This document shows, one piece after another, positions 17,450-25,496 of a stretch of DNA of 64,000 bases (positions are counted from its first letter, which is position 1; each line of letters opens with the position of its first letter). The stretch is from Spongiactinospora rosea. Lineage in GTDB: Bacteria; Actinomycetota; Actinomycetes; Streptosporangiales; Streptosporangiaceae. The stretch lies in the NCBI RefSeq assembly GCF_003315795.1, contig NZ_QMEY01000013.1, forward strand, positions 124,001 to 188,000. The letters are read 5' to 3'. The position numbers and the translations under genes were made by a program. The notes under the pieces are model-generated. The model saw nothing but the letters and a program-made list of their open reading frames with translations. It was not told where the DNA came from and did not search any database.

Positions 17450-18580
17450 ATGCGCGTATGCGTCGCGACCGTCGTCCACCATCCCGAGGACGCGCGGATT
17501 CTGCACCGGCAGATCCGCGCGCTGCTCGATGCGGGGCACGAGGTGACATATATCGCGCCTTTCACGCACTGCAACGTCACGCCGAGGCCCGAAGTACGCG
17601 CGGTCGACGTGCCGAGGGCCGTGGGGCGCAGAAGATACCGGGCGATCAGGGCGGCGCGGCGGGCGTTGCGGCGGGCCGCCAAAGAGTCCGACGTGATCGT
17701 CGTGCACGACATCGAGCTGCTGTTCGCGCTGCCCAGAGGGCGGCGGCGTCCGCCGTGCGTCTGGGACGTGCACGAGGACACGGCGGGGGCCCTGGTGGCC
17801 AAGCAGTACCTGCCCGAGGTGCTGCGCCGGACGCTGCCGCCGCTGATCCGGCGGATCGAGGCGAACGCCGAGCGCCGGATGCGCCTGATCCTCGCCGAGG
17901 ACTCCTACCAGGGAAGGTTCGACCGCCTGCACCCGGTGATCAGGAACACGACGTTCGTGCCGGAGTCCGCCCCGCCGCCGCCCGGCGACGACCGGATCGT
18001 CTACGTCGGCCACCTGTCGGAGGCCAGGGGCGCGCTGGAGCTGGTCGAGCTGGCCCGCAGGCTGGCCGAGCACGGTGTCCGGATGGACCTGGTGGGCGCG
18101 GCCGACCCCGGCGTGCGCCCGGTACTGCGCGACGCGCAGCGCGAGGGCCTGCTGGACTGGTTCGGCTACGTCCCGAACCGGCACGCGCTGCGGATGGCCG
18201 AGGGCGCGCTCGCGGGCCTGTCGCTGCTGCACGACGTGCCCAACTACCGGCAGTCGCTGCCGACGAAGGTCATCGAGTACATGGCGCGGGGCATCCCGGT
18301 GATCACGACGCCGCTGCCGCTGTCGGCCTCGCTGGTGGGCCGGATCGACTGCGGCGTGATCGTGCCGTTCGGCGACGTGGACGCCATGGTGCAGGCCGTG
18401 CTCCGGCTGCGCGAGGACCCCGAACGGCGGGCTGCCATGGGCGCGCGCGGGTACGCCGAGGCGCTGCACCACCACAACTGGCCCGAGCACGCCGCCGAGT
18501 TCGTCGCGCTGCTGGAGGAGTGGGCGCTGGCCGCCAAGATCGCCTCGGCCCCGCCGCCCGGCAAGGCCGTCACGGTGTAG
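17450..18580 (+). CDS. Glycosyltransferase family 4
   Basis: About 376 residues. The N-terminus MRVCVATVVHHPEDARILHR is the standard GT4 opening, so ATG 17450 is preferred to the in-frame ATG at 17429. IVYVGHLSEARGALELVELA enters the donor domain, and YRQSLPTKVIEYMARGIPVI is the donor-binding region, with Pro-Thr-Lys and a single Glu in place of the classic E-x7-E, as in many capsule-type GT4 enzymes. Donor and acceptor are unknown. It is co-directional with the acyltransferase gene, and the ADC-family gene follows 42 bp later. Confidence 0.83.
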   Translation: MRVCVATVVHHPEDARILHRQIRALLDAGHEVTYIAPFTHCNVTPRPEVRAVDVPRAVGRRRYRAIRAARRALRRAAKESDVIVVHDIELLFALPRGRRRPPCVWDVHEDTAGALVAKQYLPEVLRRTLPPLIRRIEANAERRMRLILAEDSYQGRFDRLHPVIRNTTFVPESAPPPPGDDRIVYVGHLSEARGALELVELARRLAEHGVRMDLVGAADPGVRPVLRDAQREGLLDWFGYVPNRHALRMAEGALAGLSLLHDVPNYRQSLPTKVIEYMARGIPVITTPLPLSASLVGRIDCGVIVPFGDVDAMVQAVLRLREDPERRAAMGARGYAEALHHHNWPEHAAEFVALLEEWALAAKIASAPPPGKAVTV

Positions 18581-18622
18581 GCGGTGCGTGACGCGGGCAC
18601 GGGGTGTTGGTCTACTGGAACC

Positions 18623-19378
18623 ATGGCACACCACTTGATCCAGGGACGATTGGTCACCATGCCGGTGCGCGTCCGGGAGGCGACGGCCTGCGTGGCGACC
18701 TATCTGGTCCGCGCCGACGCCGCCCGCGCGGTGATCGCCTATTCGGGGCTGGACATCACGGAGGTGCTCCCCGGCAGGGCCGCCTGCACGCTGACGTTCG
18801 TCCGGTACACCGAATCCGACCTGGGGTCCTACGCCGAGTTCGGGGTGTCCTTCCTGGTACGCCCGCCGGGGGCGGCCCGGGTCCGGGGCGGCGGGGCGCT
18901 GGCCGGCCTGGCCGACGTACGCCGGGTGGGCACCGGCGCGTTCGTCCACTGGCTCCCGGTGGACCAGGCGTTCACCATGGAGGCCGGGCGCGGCATCTGG
19001 GGGTTCCCCAAGGAACTGGCGGACATCGACCTGCGGCTCGACTCGCCGTACAAGCGCTGCGTGCTGCGCAGGGACGGCCGCCTGGTGCTCGACCTGCTGG
19101 TCAAGCCCGGCTTCCCGGTGCCGGTCGCGCGCACGGCCGCACCCCTCGACGCCTACGCCGACCTCGGCGGCGTCATCCGGCGCACCCCGTGGTCGATGTC
19201 GCCGCGCGGGGTGCGGGCCCGCCCGGGGGGCGCGCTGATCCGGCTGGGCAACCATCCGATCGCCAAGGAGCTCAGCGAGCTGGGGCTGCCCAAGCACGCG
19301 CTGATGACCGCGACCATCGCGAAGCTGTCCATGACGATCGGCGAGGCCACACAGGCCACACAGGTCACGCAGACGTGA
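18623..19378 (+). CDS. Acetoacetate decarboxylase-family protein
   Basis: 251 residues. The pattern GIWGFPKELADIDL contains the Lys that in true acetoacetate decarboxylase forms the Schiff base with substrate, in a typical GxPK context. The surrounding beta-barrel-like sequence (VHWLPVDQAFTMEAG) fits the ADC fold. Many actinobacterial members are not acetoacetate decarboxylases but act on other 2-oxo or aldol substrates, so the reaction is uncertain. ATG 18623 is the natural start. It is probably co-transcribed with the GT4 gene and converges on the GT2 gene at 19388 with 9 bp between stops. Confidence 0.75.
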   Translation: MAHHLIQGRLVTMPVRVREATACVATYLVRADAARAVIAYSGLDITEVLPGRAACTLTFVRYTESDLGSYAEFGVSFLVRPPGAARVRGGGALAGLADVRRVGTGAFVHWLPVDQAFTMEAGRGIWGFPKELADIDLRLDSPYKRCVLRRDGRLVLDLLVKPGFPVPVARTAAPLDAYADLGGVIRRTPWSMSPRGVRARPGGALIRLGNHPIAKELSELGLPKHALMTATIAKLSMTIGEATQATQVTQT

Positions 19379-19387
19379 GAGTGGGCG

Positions 19388-20263
19388 CTAGACGATGGGC
19401 GGGCGGCCCAGGCGGAGCATCCGCCAGGCGGTGCGCCAGGCCATCGGGCGGCGCTCCCCGGCCGGTTCGCGCAGCCCCTCGGAGAAGCCCTTGAACCACG
19501 CCCGCAGGGCCATCCCCGACCGCTCCCGGAGCAGCGTGAGCACGACCCAGTCGAGCAGGTAGAGGGCGGCCAGCGGCCAGGGCAGGTTGCGCCGGGCCAG
19601 CCAGACCCGGTTACGGGCGTTGAGCCGGTAGAAGTCGGCGTGCCGGGTGGGCGGCACCTGCGGGTGGTACATGACCGTCTCGGCGTCGTACTCGATGCGG
19701 TAGCCCTCACCGAGCAGCCGCCACGCCAGGTCGGTCTCCTCGTGCGCGTAGAAGAACCGCTCCGGCAGGCCACCGACCTGGAGGAACGCCGAGCGCCTGA
19801 TCGCGCACGCGCCGCCCAGGAAGGTGGTCACCGGGGAGGACCGCTCAGGGTCGCCGGCCCGCAGCCGGGGCACGTGGCGGCGCTGGCCGTTGCCGCCCTC
19901 GGGGTCCATCACCCGGAAGGAGATCACCGCGAGGTCGGGCTCGGTCGCGAAGCGCTCGCGCACGTGGGCGGCGACCTTCTGGTTGGCGTACCAGCCGTCG
20001 TCGTCGAGGAAGAGCACGACATCGCCGGAACTCTCCTCGACCCCGCGGTTGCGCCCGGCGGGGATGCCGGTGTTGCGCGGCAGCCGGACGATCTTGACCG
20101 AGGAGCCCGGGAGCGGCTCGGCGCGCAGCTCGGGCACGTCCGCCCCGTTGCCGACGATCACCACCTCGACGTCGCCGTCGGCCTGGCAGAGCGCGGACTC
20201 CACCGCCCGGTCAAGCTCGGCGACCCGGTTGCCCATGGTGAGGATGACGCACGAAATCTTCAA
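19388..20263 (-). CDS. Glycosyltransferase family 2 (rhamnosyltransferase-like)
   Basis: 291 residues with a TTG start. The GT-A domain shows CVILTMGNRVAELDRAVESA, the donor loop RLPRNTGIPAGRNRGVE and the metal-binding VVLFLDDDGWY (DDD as DxD). FLGGACAIRRSAF and FFYAHEETDLAWRL, with the catalytic-region ED/ET pattern, are typical of rhamnosyl/galactofuranosyl-type GT2 enzymes. The C-terminus carries a membrane-associating stretch (WPLAALYLLDWVVLTLL). Likely adds a sugar to the lipid-linked glycopolymer. It stands alone on the minus strand, 220 bp downstream of the CDP-alcohol phosphotransferase operon. Confidence 0.85.
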   Translation of the reverse strand: MKISCVILTMGNRVAELDRAVESALCQADGDVEVVIVGNGADVPELRAEPLPGSSVKIVRLPRNTGIPAGRNRGVEESSGDVVLFLDDDGWYANQKVAAHVRERFATEPDLAVISFRVMDPEGGNGQRRHVPRLRAGDPERSSPVTTFLGGACAIRRSAFLQVGGLPERFFYAHEETDLAWRLLGEGYRIEYDAETVMYHPQVPPTRHADFYRLNARNRVWLARRNLPWPLAALYLLDWVVLTLLRERSGMALRAWFKGFSEGLREPAGERRPMAWRTAWRMLRLGRPPIV

Positions 20264-20441
20264 TGCGTCATCGCCTTGACGCGTTGATCGGCCGTGCGCT
20301 GCATACTTCCATGATCACCGAGTCTGCCTTGTCGGGCAATTCCGTCCGAACGCTCCATTCCAGATTTACCGCGAAATAAGCGTATCGGAACCGCTAGCAA
20401 ACCCCCACCGAACAGTGAGTGTCTTCCACATACGACGTACC

Positions 20442-20469
20442 GCGCCGCCGGTCGGTTCCCGGTCGGCGC
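20442..20469 (-). terminator. Hairpin downstream of the CDP-alcohol operon
   Basis: GCGCCGCCGG pairs with CCGG and CGGCGC with one bulged T and a 7-base loop, starting 15 bp after the stop at 20484 (minus strand). It lacks a U-tract, as many actinobacterial terminators do. Confidence 0.5.
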
Positions 20470-20483
20470 GAACGCGCTCACGA

Positions 20484-21251
20484 TCATGTGAGCCGCCGTG
20501 AGGCCAGGATGCTGACCAGGTGCAGCACGAGCTGGAGCACCGCCACGACCGCGCAGGCCACCACCAGCACCCGGGTGGCCGCGCCGCCGCCCGTCAGCGC
20601 GTCCCAGACCGCGGCGATCACCACCAGGATGGACAGCTCGACGGCCTGCACGATGCGGTGGAAGCGCAGCGCTGCCGCCGCCTTGCGGGCCAGGCCGAGC
20701 CGCCGCGAGGCGAAGTGCTCGGCCGACGCCTCGGTCGCGGCCACCAGCCCGGACCTCGCTCTGGCCACGTCCACCAGGTCGGTCTCCGCCTTGATCAGGA
20801 TGGCGCCGAGCGCCGCTGCGAACCCCAGCACGGTGTACCAGTCGGGGGCCGTCACGGACGCGCGAAAGCCCAGCCCGATCAGCAGCGCGGCCTCGGCGAA
20901 GTAGTGGCCGACCCGGTCGAGGTAGACGCCGGTGATCGAGGTGCGGCCGGTCCAGCGGGCCAGTTCGCCGTCCGAGCAGTCCAGCAGCAGGTAGACCTGG
21001 ACGAGCACGGCCGCGCCCACCGCCGCCCACAGGCCGGGCAGCGCGAGCACCGCCCCGGCCAGCAGGCCGCACAGGATCATCAGGCCGGTCGCCTGGTTGG
21101 GCGTGATCGGCGTCTTGGCCAGCGCCCAGGTGACGTAGACCGACAGCTTGCGCATGTAGAGCAGGCCGGCCCAGTGTTCGCCGCTGCGGCGGTCCATCGT
21201 GCCGGCCGGCTGCGCGACCGCGCGGATCTCAGCGACCGACGGCCTGGACAT
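20484..21251 (-). CDS. CDP-alcohol phosphatidyltransferase-family membrane enzyme with altered motif
   Basis: 255 residues with about five to six membrane helices. It belongs to the family that transfers a phospho-alcohol between a CDP-linked donor and a second alcohol. The signature is D91-x2-D94-G-x2-A-R-x8-G108-x3-D112-x3-H116. The last position, normally the Asp that acts as base, is His (LDRVGH). TPITPNQATGL before it is the family's substrate-loop pattern. The gene overlaps the G1P-dehydrogenase-like gene by 23 bp, so all three genes of the operon are probably used together. The natural acceptor and the phospho-alcohol are unknown. Confidence 0.85.
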   Translation of the reverse strand: MSRPSVAEIRAVAQPAGTMDRRSGEHWAGLLYMRKLSVYVTWALAKTPITPNQATGLMILCGLLAGAVLALPGLWAAVGAAVLVQVYLLLDCSDGELARWTGRTSITGVYLDRVGHYFAEAALLIGLGFRASVTAPDWYTVLGFAAALGAILIKAETDLVDVARARSGLVAATEASAEHFASRRLGLARKAAAALRFHRIVQAVELSILVVIAAVWDALTGGGAATRVLVVACAVVAVLQLVLHLVSILASRRLT

Positions 21252-22287
21252 ACGCTCCCACCCGCTCCCGCACTTCGGTGTCGGACAGGCGAAGGTGCTC
21301 CAGGATCGTGTACCGGCCCGGACGTGTCGCCGGGGCGAGCGTCACCGCCTCGGCGAACTGCTCGTCGGTGAGGCCGACGTCGCCCGGTGTCACGGGCAGC
21401 TCGTGCGCCCGCAGGCAGCTCGCCACCTGGGCCAGCCGCTGCGTGTCGTCACGCAGGAAGAAGCAGAAGGCGGCGCCGATACCGGCCAGCTCGCCGTGAT
21501 TGGAGGTGCCGGGGTAGAGCTGATCCACGGCATGAAGGATCTCATGGTCGCCGCCGCTGGCGGGACGAGATGACCCTGCGATGACCATCGACATGCCGGA
21601 CAGGATCAACGATTCGGCCAGAACGGTCAAAAAGGCATCGGACTCAATCGAATCGGTCCGGCCGACCACGGCCTCGGCCGCCGTACGCGACATCGAACAG
21701 GCCAGCCCGTCGATCGGCTCGCCCCGCTCGGCCGCGGCCAGTTGCCAGTCCTCGATCGCGGAGAGGTTGCTCACAACGTCGCCGATCCCGGCGCGGACCA
21801 GCGACGGCGGCGCGTCGTGCACGAAGTCGAGATCGACCATGATCGCCAGCGGCATCGGCACGCCGAAGGAGCCCTTTCCGCTCTCGTGCGTCAGGGACGC
21901 GGTGGGCGAGCAGATGCCGTCGTGGGACAGGTTGGTGGCCACCGCGACCATCGGGATGCCGGCCAGCGAGGCGGCGTACTTCGTCGCGTCGATGGTCCGG
22001 CCGCCGCCGATGCCCACGACCGCCTCGAAGGCGCCCTTGCGCAGGTCGGCCCCGAGCGAGACGGCGGCGTCGACCGAGCCATCCGGCACGCGGAACAACT
22101 CCGCCTCGCCCAGCGAGGGCGCGATCATCGTGGCGATCTTGTCGCCCTGCCCGGCCCCGACCGCCACGGCCACCCGGCCGGAGGTCGCCACCCGGCTGTC
22201 GGTGAGCACCGAACCCAGCTCCGCGATGGCTCCCCGGCGGACCTGCATGGTCAGGGGGGCGGGGAGCATCCTGGCTAGTATCGGCAT
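21229..22287 (-). CDS. Glycerol-1-phosphate dehydrogenase-like iron/zinc alcohol dehydrogenase (AraM/EgsA family)
   Basis: 352 residues. The NAD(P)-binding loop is VGIGGGRTIDATKYAA (92-100 core). NLSHDGICSPTASL is characteristic of the AraM/EgsA branch, and the metal ligands D170 (GIGDVVSN), H248 (GGDHEILHA) and H264 (SNHGELAG) are all present. Family members reduce dihydroxyacetone phosphate to sn-glycerol 1-phosphate, the archaeal-lipid enantiomer; B. subtilis AraM is the known bacterial case. Start ATG 22287 overlaps the upstream nucleotidyltransferase by 13 bp, and the end overlaps the CDP-alcohol enzyme. Context suggests the product is activated with a nucleotide and transferred. A related substrate such as another ketose phosphate is possible. 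Confidence 0.8.
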   Translation of the reverse strand: MPILARMLPAPLTMQVRRGAIAELGSVLTDSRVATSGRVAVAVGAGQGDKIATMIAPSLGEAELFRVPDGSVDAAVSLGADLRKGAFEAVVGIGGGRTIDATKYAASLAGIPMVAVATNLSHDGICSPTASLTHESGKGSFGVPMPLAIMVDLDFVHDAPPSLVRAGIGDVVSNLSAIEDWQLAAAERGEPIDGLACSMSRTAAEAVVGRTDSIESDAFLTVLAESLILSGMSMVIAGSSRPASGGDHEILHAVDQLYPGTSNHGELAGIGAAFCFFLRDDTQRLAQVASCLRAHELPVTPGDVGLTDEQFAEAVTLAPATRPGRYTILEHLRLSDTEVRERVGAYVQAVGR

Positions 22288-23024
22288 GCGATCTCCCGGG
22301 CCTTGGCCAGGTCGTCGTGGTTGTCGACCTCGACCCACTCGACCTTGCCGATCGGCGCCACCGCGATCCGCTCGCCGCGCGCGACCATCTCGGCGTAGCC
22401 GTCCTCGTAGTAGAGCTGCGGGTCGCGCTCGAAGGTGGCGCGCAGCGCGTCGGCCAGCCGTTCGGCCGCCCCGGGGCGGATGAGCGTGGCCCCGATGTAC
22501 TCGCCGTACGCGGCGGCCGGGTCCATCAGCTTGGTGATCTCCCGCAGGTCGCCCTCGGGCGACAGTGTCACCTTCATCTCCTCCTCGGCGAGCGTCTTGA
22601 CGTCGTCCACCGCGAGCAGCACGTCGGTCGTGGCGGGCGCGCCGAGCAGGGTCTCCTCGACCGAGACCGGGTGGACGGTGTCACCGTTGACCAGCAGCGC
22701 CCCCTGGGCGAAGTGCTCGCGGGCGCACCACAGCGAGTAGGCGTTGTTCCACTCCTCGGCCTTGTCGTTGTGGACCAGCGTGAGCCGCACGCCGTGGCGG
22801 CGTTCCAGATCGGCCTTGCGCTCGTGTACGGCCTGTGCGGCATAGCCGACCACCACCACGACCTCGCGCAGATCGACCGCGGCGAGGTTGCGCAACGCGA
22901 TGTCCAAGATCGTGGTGTCTCCGTCGACCGGCACGAGGGCCTTGGGCAACGTGTCGGTGTACGGCCGCAGACGACGTCCGGCCCCGGCGGCCAGCACCAT
23001 TCCCAGCAACGTGCAACTCCTCAT
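22275..23024 (-). CDS. Nucleotidyltransferase, LicC-like (phosphocholine/phospho-polyol cytidylyltransferase type)
   Basis: 249 residues. GMVLAAGAGRRLRPYTDTLP with the following PKALVPV is the nucleotidyltransferase signature, LLVNGDTVH holds the catalytic metal Asp, and the C-terminal WVEVDNHDDLAKAREI matches the LicC-type ending. Family members make CDP-choline, CDP-polyols or NDP-sugars. Being first in the operon with a G1P-dehydrogenase-like enzyme and a CDP-alcohol phosphotransferase, it would plausibly make CDP-glycerol or a related CDP-polyol (inference). ATG start at 23024, followed by 13- and 23-bp overlaps down the operon. Confidence 0.82.
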   Translation of the reverse strand: MRSCTLLGMVLAAGAGRRLRPYTDTLPKALVPVDGDTTILDIALRNLAAVDLREVVVVVGYAAQAVHERKADLERRHGVRLTLVHNDKAEEWNNAYSLWCAREHFAQGALLVNGDTVHPVSVEETLLGAPATTDVLLAVDDVKTLAEEEMKVTLSPEGDLREITKLMDPAAAYGEYIGATLIRPGAAERLADALRATFERDPQLYYEDGYAEMVARGERIAVAPIGKVEWVEVDNHDDLAKAREIACRY

Positions 23025-23138
23025 CCGCGCGTCACATTCGTAGGCCCAAAGGTTAGTTGCCTTCCGGCCCTGATCGTGTAATCCCCCGTTAGCCGGGCCC
23101 TCGAATCGCGTTAACGCACCGGCGCCGAGCCGGCCACG

Positions 23139-23762
23139 TCAGTCCTGGGCGCCGAGGTCGGCGGCCTCCAGCCCGGAACGCGGGGCGGCGAGCCAGCAGG
23201 TCACGCTCTCCCACAGGAACAGGCACCACAGGTAGAGCCCGAGCAGCACGAACAGGAGCGTCACCCGGCCGGCGAGCCCGCCGAGCGCGACCAGGAGCAT
23301 CCGCCCGTCCCAGCCGAGCCCTGCCGTGGCCAGCCAGGAGGGCGGATAGACGCGCTGACGCACGCGGTAGACGACATCGTAGTGGTGAAAGGCCATCGCC
23401 CCGAGCAACGCGAAGATCAGCGCGGGCGGGACGTCCCTGGCGAACCCCACGGAGGCGACGAAGACGTACTCGGTCAGCCGCAGGGTGGGCGGCACCAGCC
23501 AGTCCAGGCGGCCGTCGTGGATGTGCGAACTGCCCGGCCCGGCCAGCAGCAGCGCGACCGCGGGGGCGAACACCGCCAGGCCGTCCGAACCGGCCACGCC
23601 GACCACCAGCAGCACCGCCGTCACGAACGCCCCGGCCAGCGCGGGCGGCAGCGGCGGCAACTGCCCGGCCACCAGCAGGCCCATCCCGCGCGACAGCGAG
23701 CCGTCGTCGCGGTAGGCGACCAGCGTGCTCGGCGGCACCGGGGTCATGTTCACGGAGATCAC
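23139..23762 (-). CDS. Polytopic membrane protein, DUF5941-like
   Basis: 207 residues with about five hydrophobic segments. FHHYDVVYRVRQRVYPPSW and GWDGRMLLVAL are conserved-looking polar motifs among the helices. In other actinobacteria a similar domain (DUF5941, from memory) is fused to the C-terminus of CDP-alcohol phosphotransferases; here it is a separate gene 22 bp downstream of one, supporting a shared function. GTG 23762 has GGGGGAGG 9 bases upstream. The function itself is not known. Confidence 0.6.
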   Translation of the reverse strand: MISVNMTPVPPSTLVAYRDDGSLSRGMGLLVAGQLPPLPPALAGAFVTAVLLVVGVAGSDGLAVFAPAVALLLAGPGSSHIHDGRLDWLVPPTLRLTEYVFVASVGFARDVPPALIFALLGAMAFHHYDVVYRVRQRVYPPSWLATAGLGWDGRMLLVALGGLAGRVTLLFVLLGLYLWCLFLWESVTCWLAAPRSGLEAADLGAQD

Positions 23763-23784
23763 CGGCTCGTACCTCCCCCGCCGG

Positions 23785-25290
23785 TCACGAGACCGACCTC
23801 GCCACGCGCCCGGCCACGGTGTAGAGCATGGCGAGGCCGCCCCAGCCCAGCAGGGCCAGGAAGGTCACCCGGGCGTCGAACAGGCCCGCGGTGACCGCGA
23901 TCAGCGCCATCCGCTCCCCGATCGGCAGGACCACGATCTTGCGCAGCCACCGGACGGCCCCCTGGTCGAAGCGCCCGGACAGGCGCACCAGCGGGCTGGG
24001 CCGGGCCGGGGACGGGGTCTCGGGCGGCACGTCGCCGGGGTCGGCCAGCGAGCGCGGGCGTACCGGGCCGGCACGCTCGGCCCCGGCCACCGACGCCTTG
24101 AAGGAGAAGTCGATCGTGTGGCGCAGGGTCTGCAAAGCCATGGCCGAGACCGCCAGCGCCCAGATCCCGCCGGGCAGCGCCACCGCCCCGGCGTACCCGG
24201 CCGCCAGGCCCACGTACACCGCGTACTCCTTGGCCCGGTCGGAGATCGCGTCCAGCCAGGCCCCGAGCGGCGAGAACGCGCGGGTGAAGCGGGCGAGCTG
24301 GCCGTCCACGCAGTCGAGCACGAACGACAGCAGCACCAGCCCCGCGCCCGCCAGCATCGCGGCCCGCTGCCCCGCCGAGAACCACACCGCGGCGAGCGCG
24401 GCCAGCCCGAGCGACATGCCGGTGACCGCGTTGGGGGTGAGGGACAGCCGGGCGCACAGGCGTACCGGCCAGGCCGACCACGAGCTGACCAGGTGGGTGG
24501 CGACGAACCCGTCGTCGGACTTGATCGCCGCGTCCAGCCGGGCGGCGGTCTCATCGACCTCGGCCAGGCGGCGTACGGCGTCGGCGGCCTGGCCGGGGCC
24601 GGTCACCCGGTCGCAGTGCAGCGGCCCGAGCATCACCGCGCGCACCGGGACGCCCGCGCGGACCAGGCCGACCAGGATCAGGTCGCCCACCTCGGCGCCG
24701 GTGACCGTGCCCAGCCGGCCGCCCTGCACGTGCTCGGCCAGCTCCTCGGCCACCCCGGCGAGGCCGCCGAGATCGGCCTCGCCGACCTGTAACACGCCGC
24801 GGAAGGTGCCGTCTGGCCGGACCACCCGGTGGTAGGAACTGCCCGCGGCGGCCACCCGGCCGCGCTCGACGCGCACCGGCGGACGCAGCGGGCCGCCGTC
24901 CCCGCCATCGGCCGCGACCAGCGCGGCGGTGTCGCGGGCGGGGTGTTCGAGCACCATCGCCAGCGCCTCCCGGTGGGCCACCAGGTCGCCGGGCAGCACC
25001 GCGACGGGCCCTGAGGACGCCCTGGCGACCTTCGCCACGCTTCTGAGATCGTCCACCAGGCCCCGGGCGCCGTCGGCGGCCCCGGGACCCACGGCGACCG
25101 CCGTGCGCGCCACCACGTGGACGTCACGGACGGGCAGGGTGTCGAGCTGGCCCGCGAGCCGGTCGAGGACAGTGCCGTCGGCAAGGACGGACCTGGCCGC
25201 GGGGGTGGTCGCGAGCACCACGGCCGCGGCGCGCGAAGGCCGGTGGCCGGCCTGCGCCTGGGTGGGCGGCGACGGCGGGGACGGTGGCAT
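23785..25290 (-). CDS. Nucleotidyltransferase-like/CDP-alcohol phosphotransferase fusion (IPCT/DIPPS architecture)
   Basis: 501 residues. Residues 20-250 resemble a Rossmann nucleotidyltransferase but lack the glycine-rich GxGxR loop (VVLATTPAARSVLADGTVLD instead). Residues 256-500 are a CDP-alcohol phosphotransferase with SDDGFVATHL, LSLTPNAVTG and an intact signature (D326, D329, G343, D347, D351). This order matches the inositol-1-phosphate cytidylyltransferase/di-myo-inositol-phosphate synthase fusion. With a degenerate first half, activation of the alcohol may be done by another protein such as the product of 22275-23024 or 25497-26735. GTG 25293 directly precedes the ATG used here. It diverges from the cytidylyltransferase-SDR gene. 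Confidence 0.78.
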   Translation of the reverse strand: MPPSPPSPPTQAQAGHRPSRAAAVVLATTPAARSVLADGTVLDRLAGQLDTLPVRDVHVVARTAVAVGPGAADGARGLVDDLRSVAKVARASSGPVAVLPGDLVAHREALAMVLEHPARDTAALVAADGGDGGPLRPPVRVERGRVAAAGSSYHRVVRPDGTFRGVLQVGEADLGGLAGVAEELAEHVQGGRLGTVTGAEVGDLILVGLVRAGVPVRAVMLGPLHCDRVTGPGQAADAVRRLAEVDETAARLDAAIKSDDGFVATHLVSSWSAWPVRLCARLSLTPNAVTGMSLGLAALAAVWFSAGQRAAMLAGAGLVLLSFVLDCVDGQLARFTRAFSPLGAWLDAISDRAKEYAVYVGLAAGYAGAVALPGGIWALAVSAMALQTLRHTIDFSFKASVAGAERAGPVRPRSLADPGDVPPETPSPARPSPLVRLSGRFDQGAVRWLRKIVVLPIGERMALIAVTAGLFDARVTFLALLGWGGLAMLYTVAGRVARSVS

Positions 25291-25496
25291 CACTTCGGCA
25301 TCACTGCCAAACGGCTACTCCTTCGCTCCCTCACGCCGGCGGAGCCGTCGCGCGAACGGAAGTGCGCACCCAGCGTAGCGGGATGTCGACCTGAGTTCAC
25401 GACCACGACGGACGATTCATTCCTGATCAGACGGTGGTGTGTCCCTGCCGATACGCTCGGGTCATCCGCACCCCCCTCGACGTGGAGGAAGCATCC

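Noticed and set aside
23785..25290. Plain phosphatidylinositol/phosphatidylglycerol synthase
   Set aside because: The length and the N-terminal nucleotidyltransferase-like half do not fit a single-domain phospholipid synthase.
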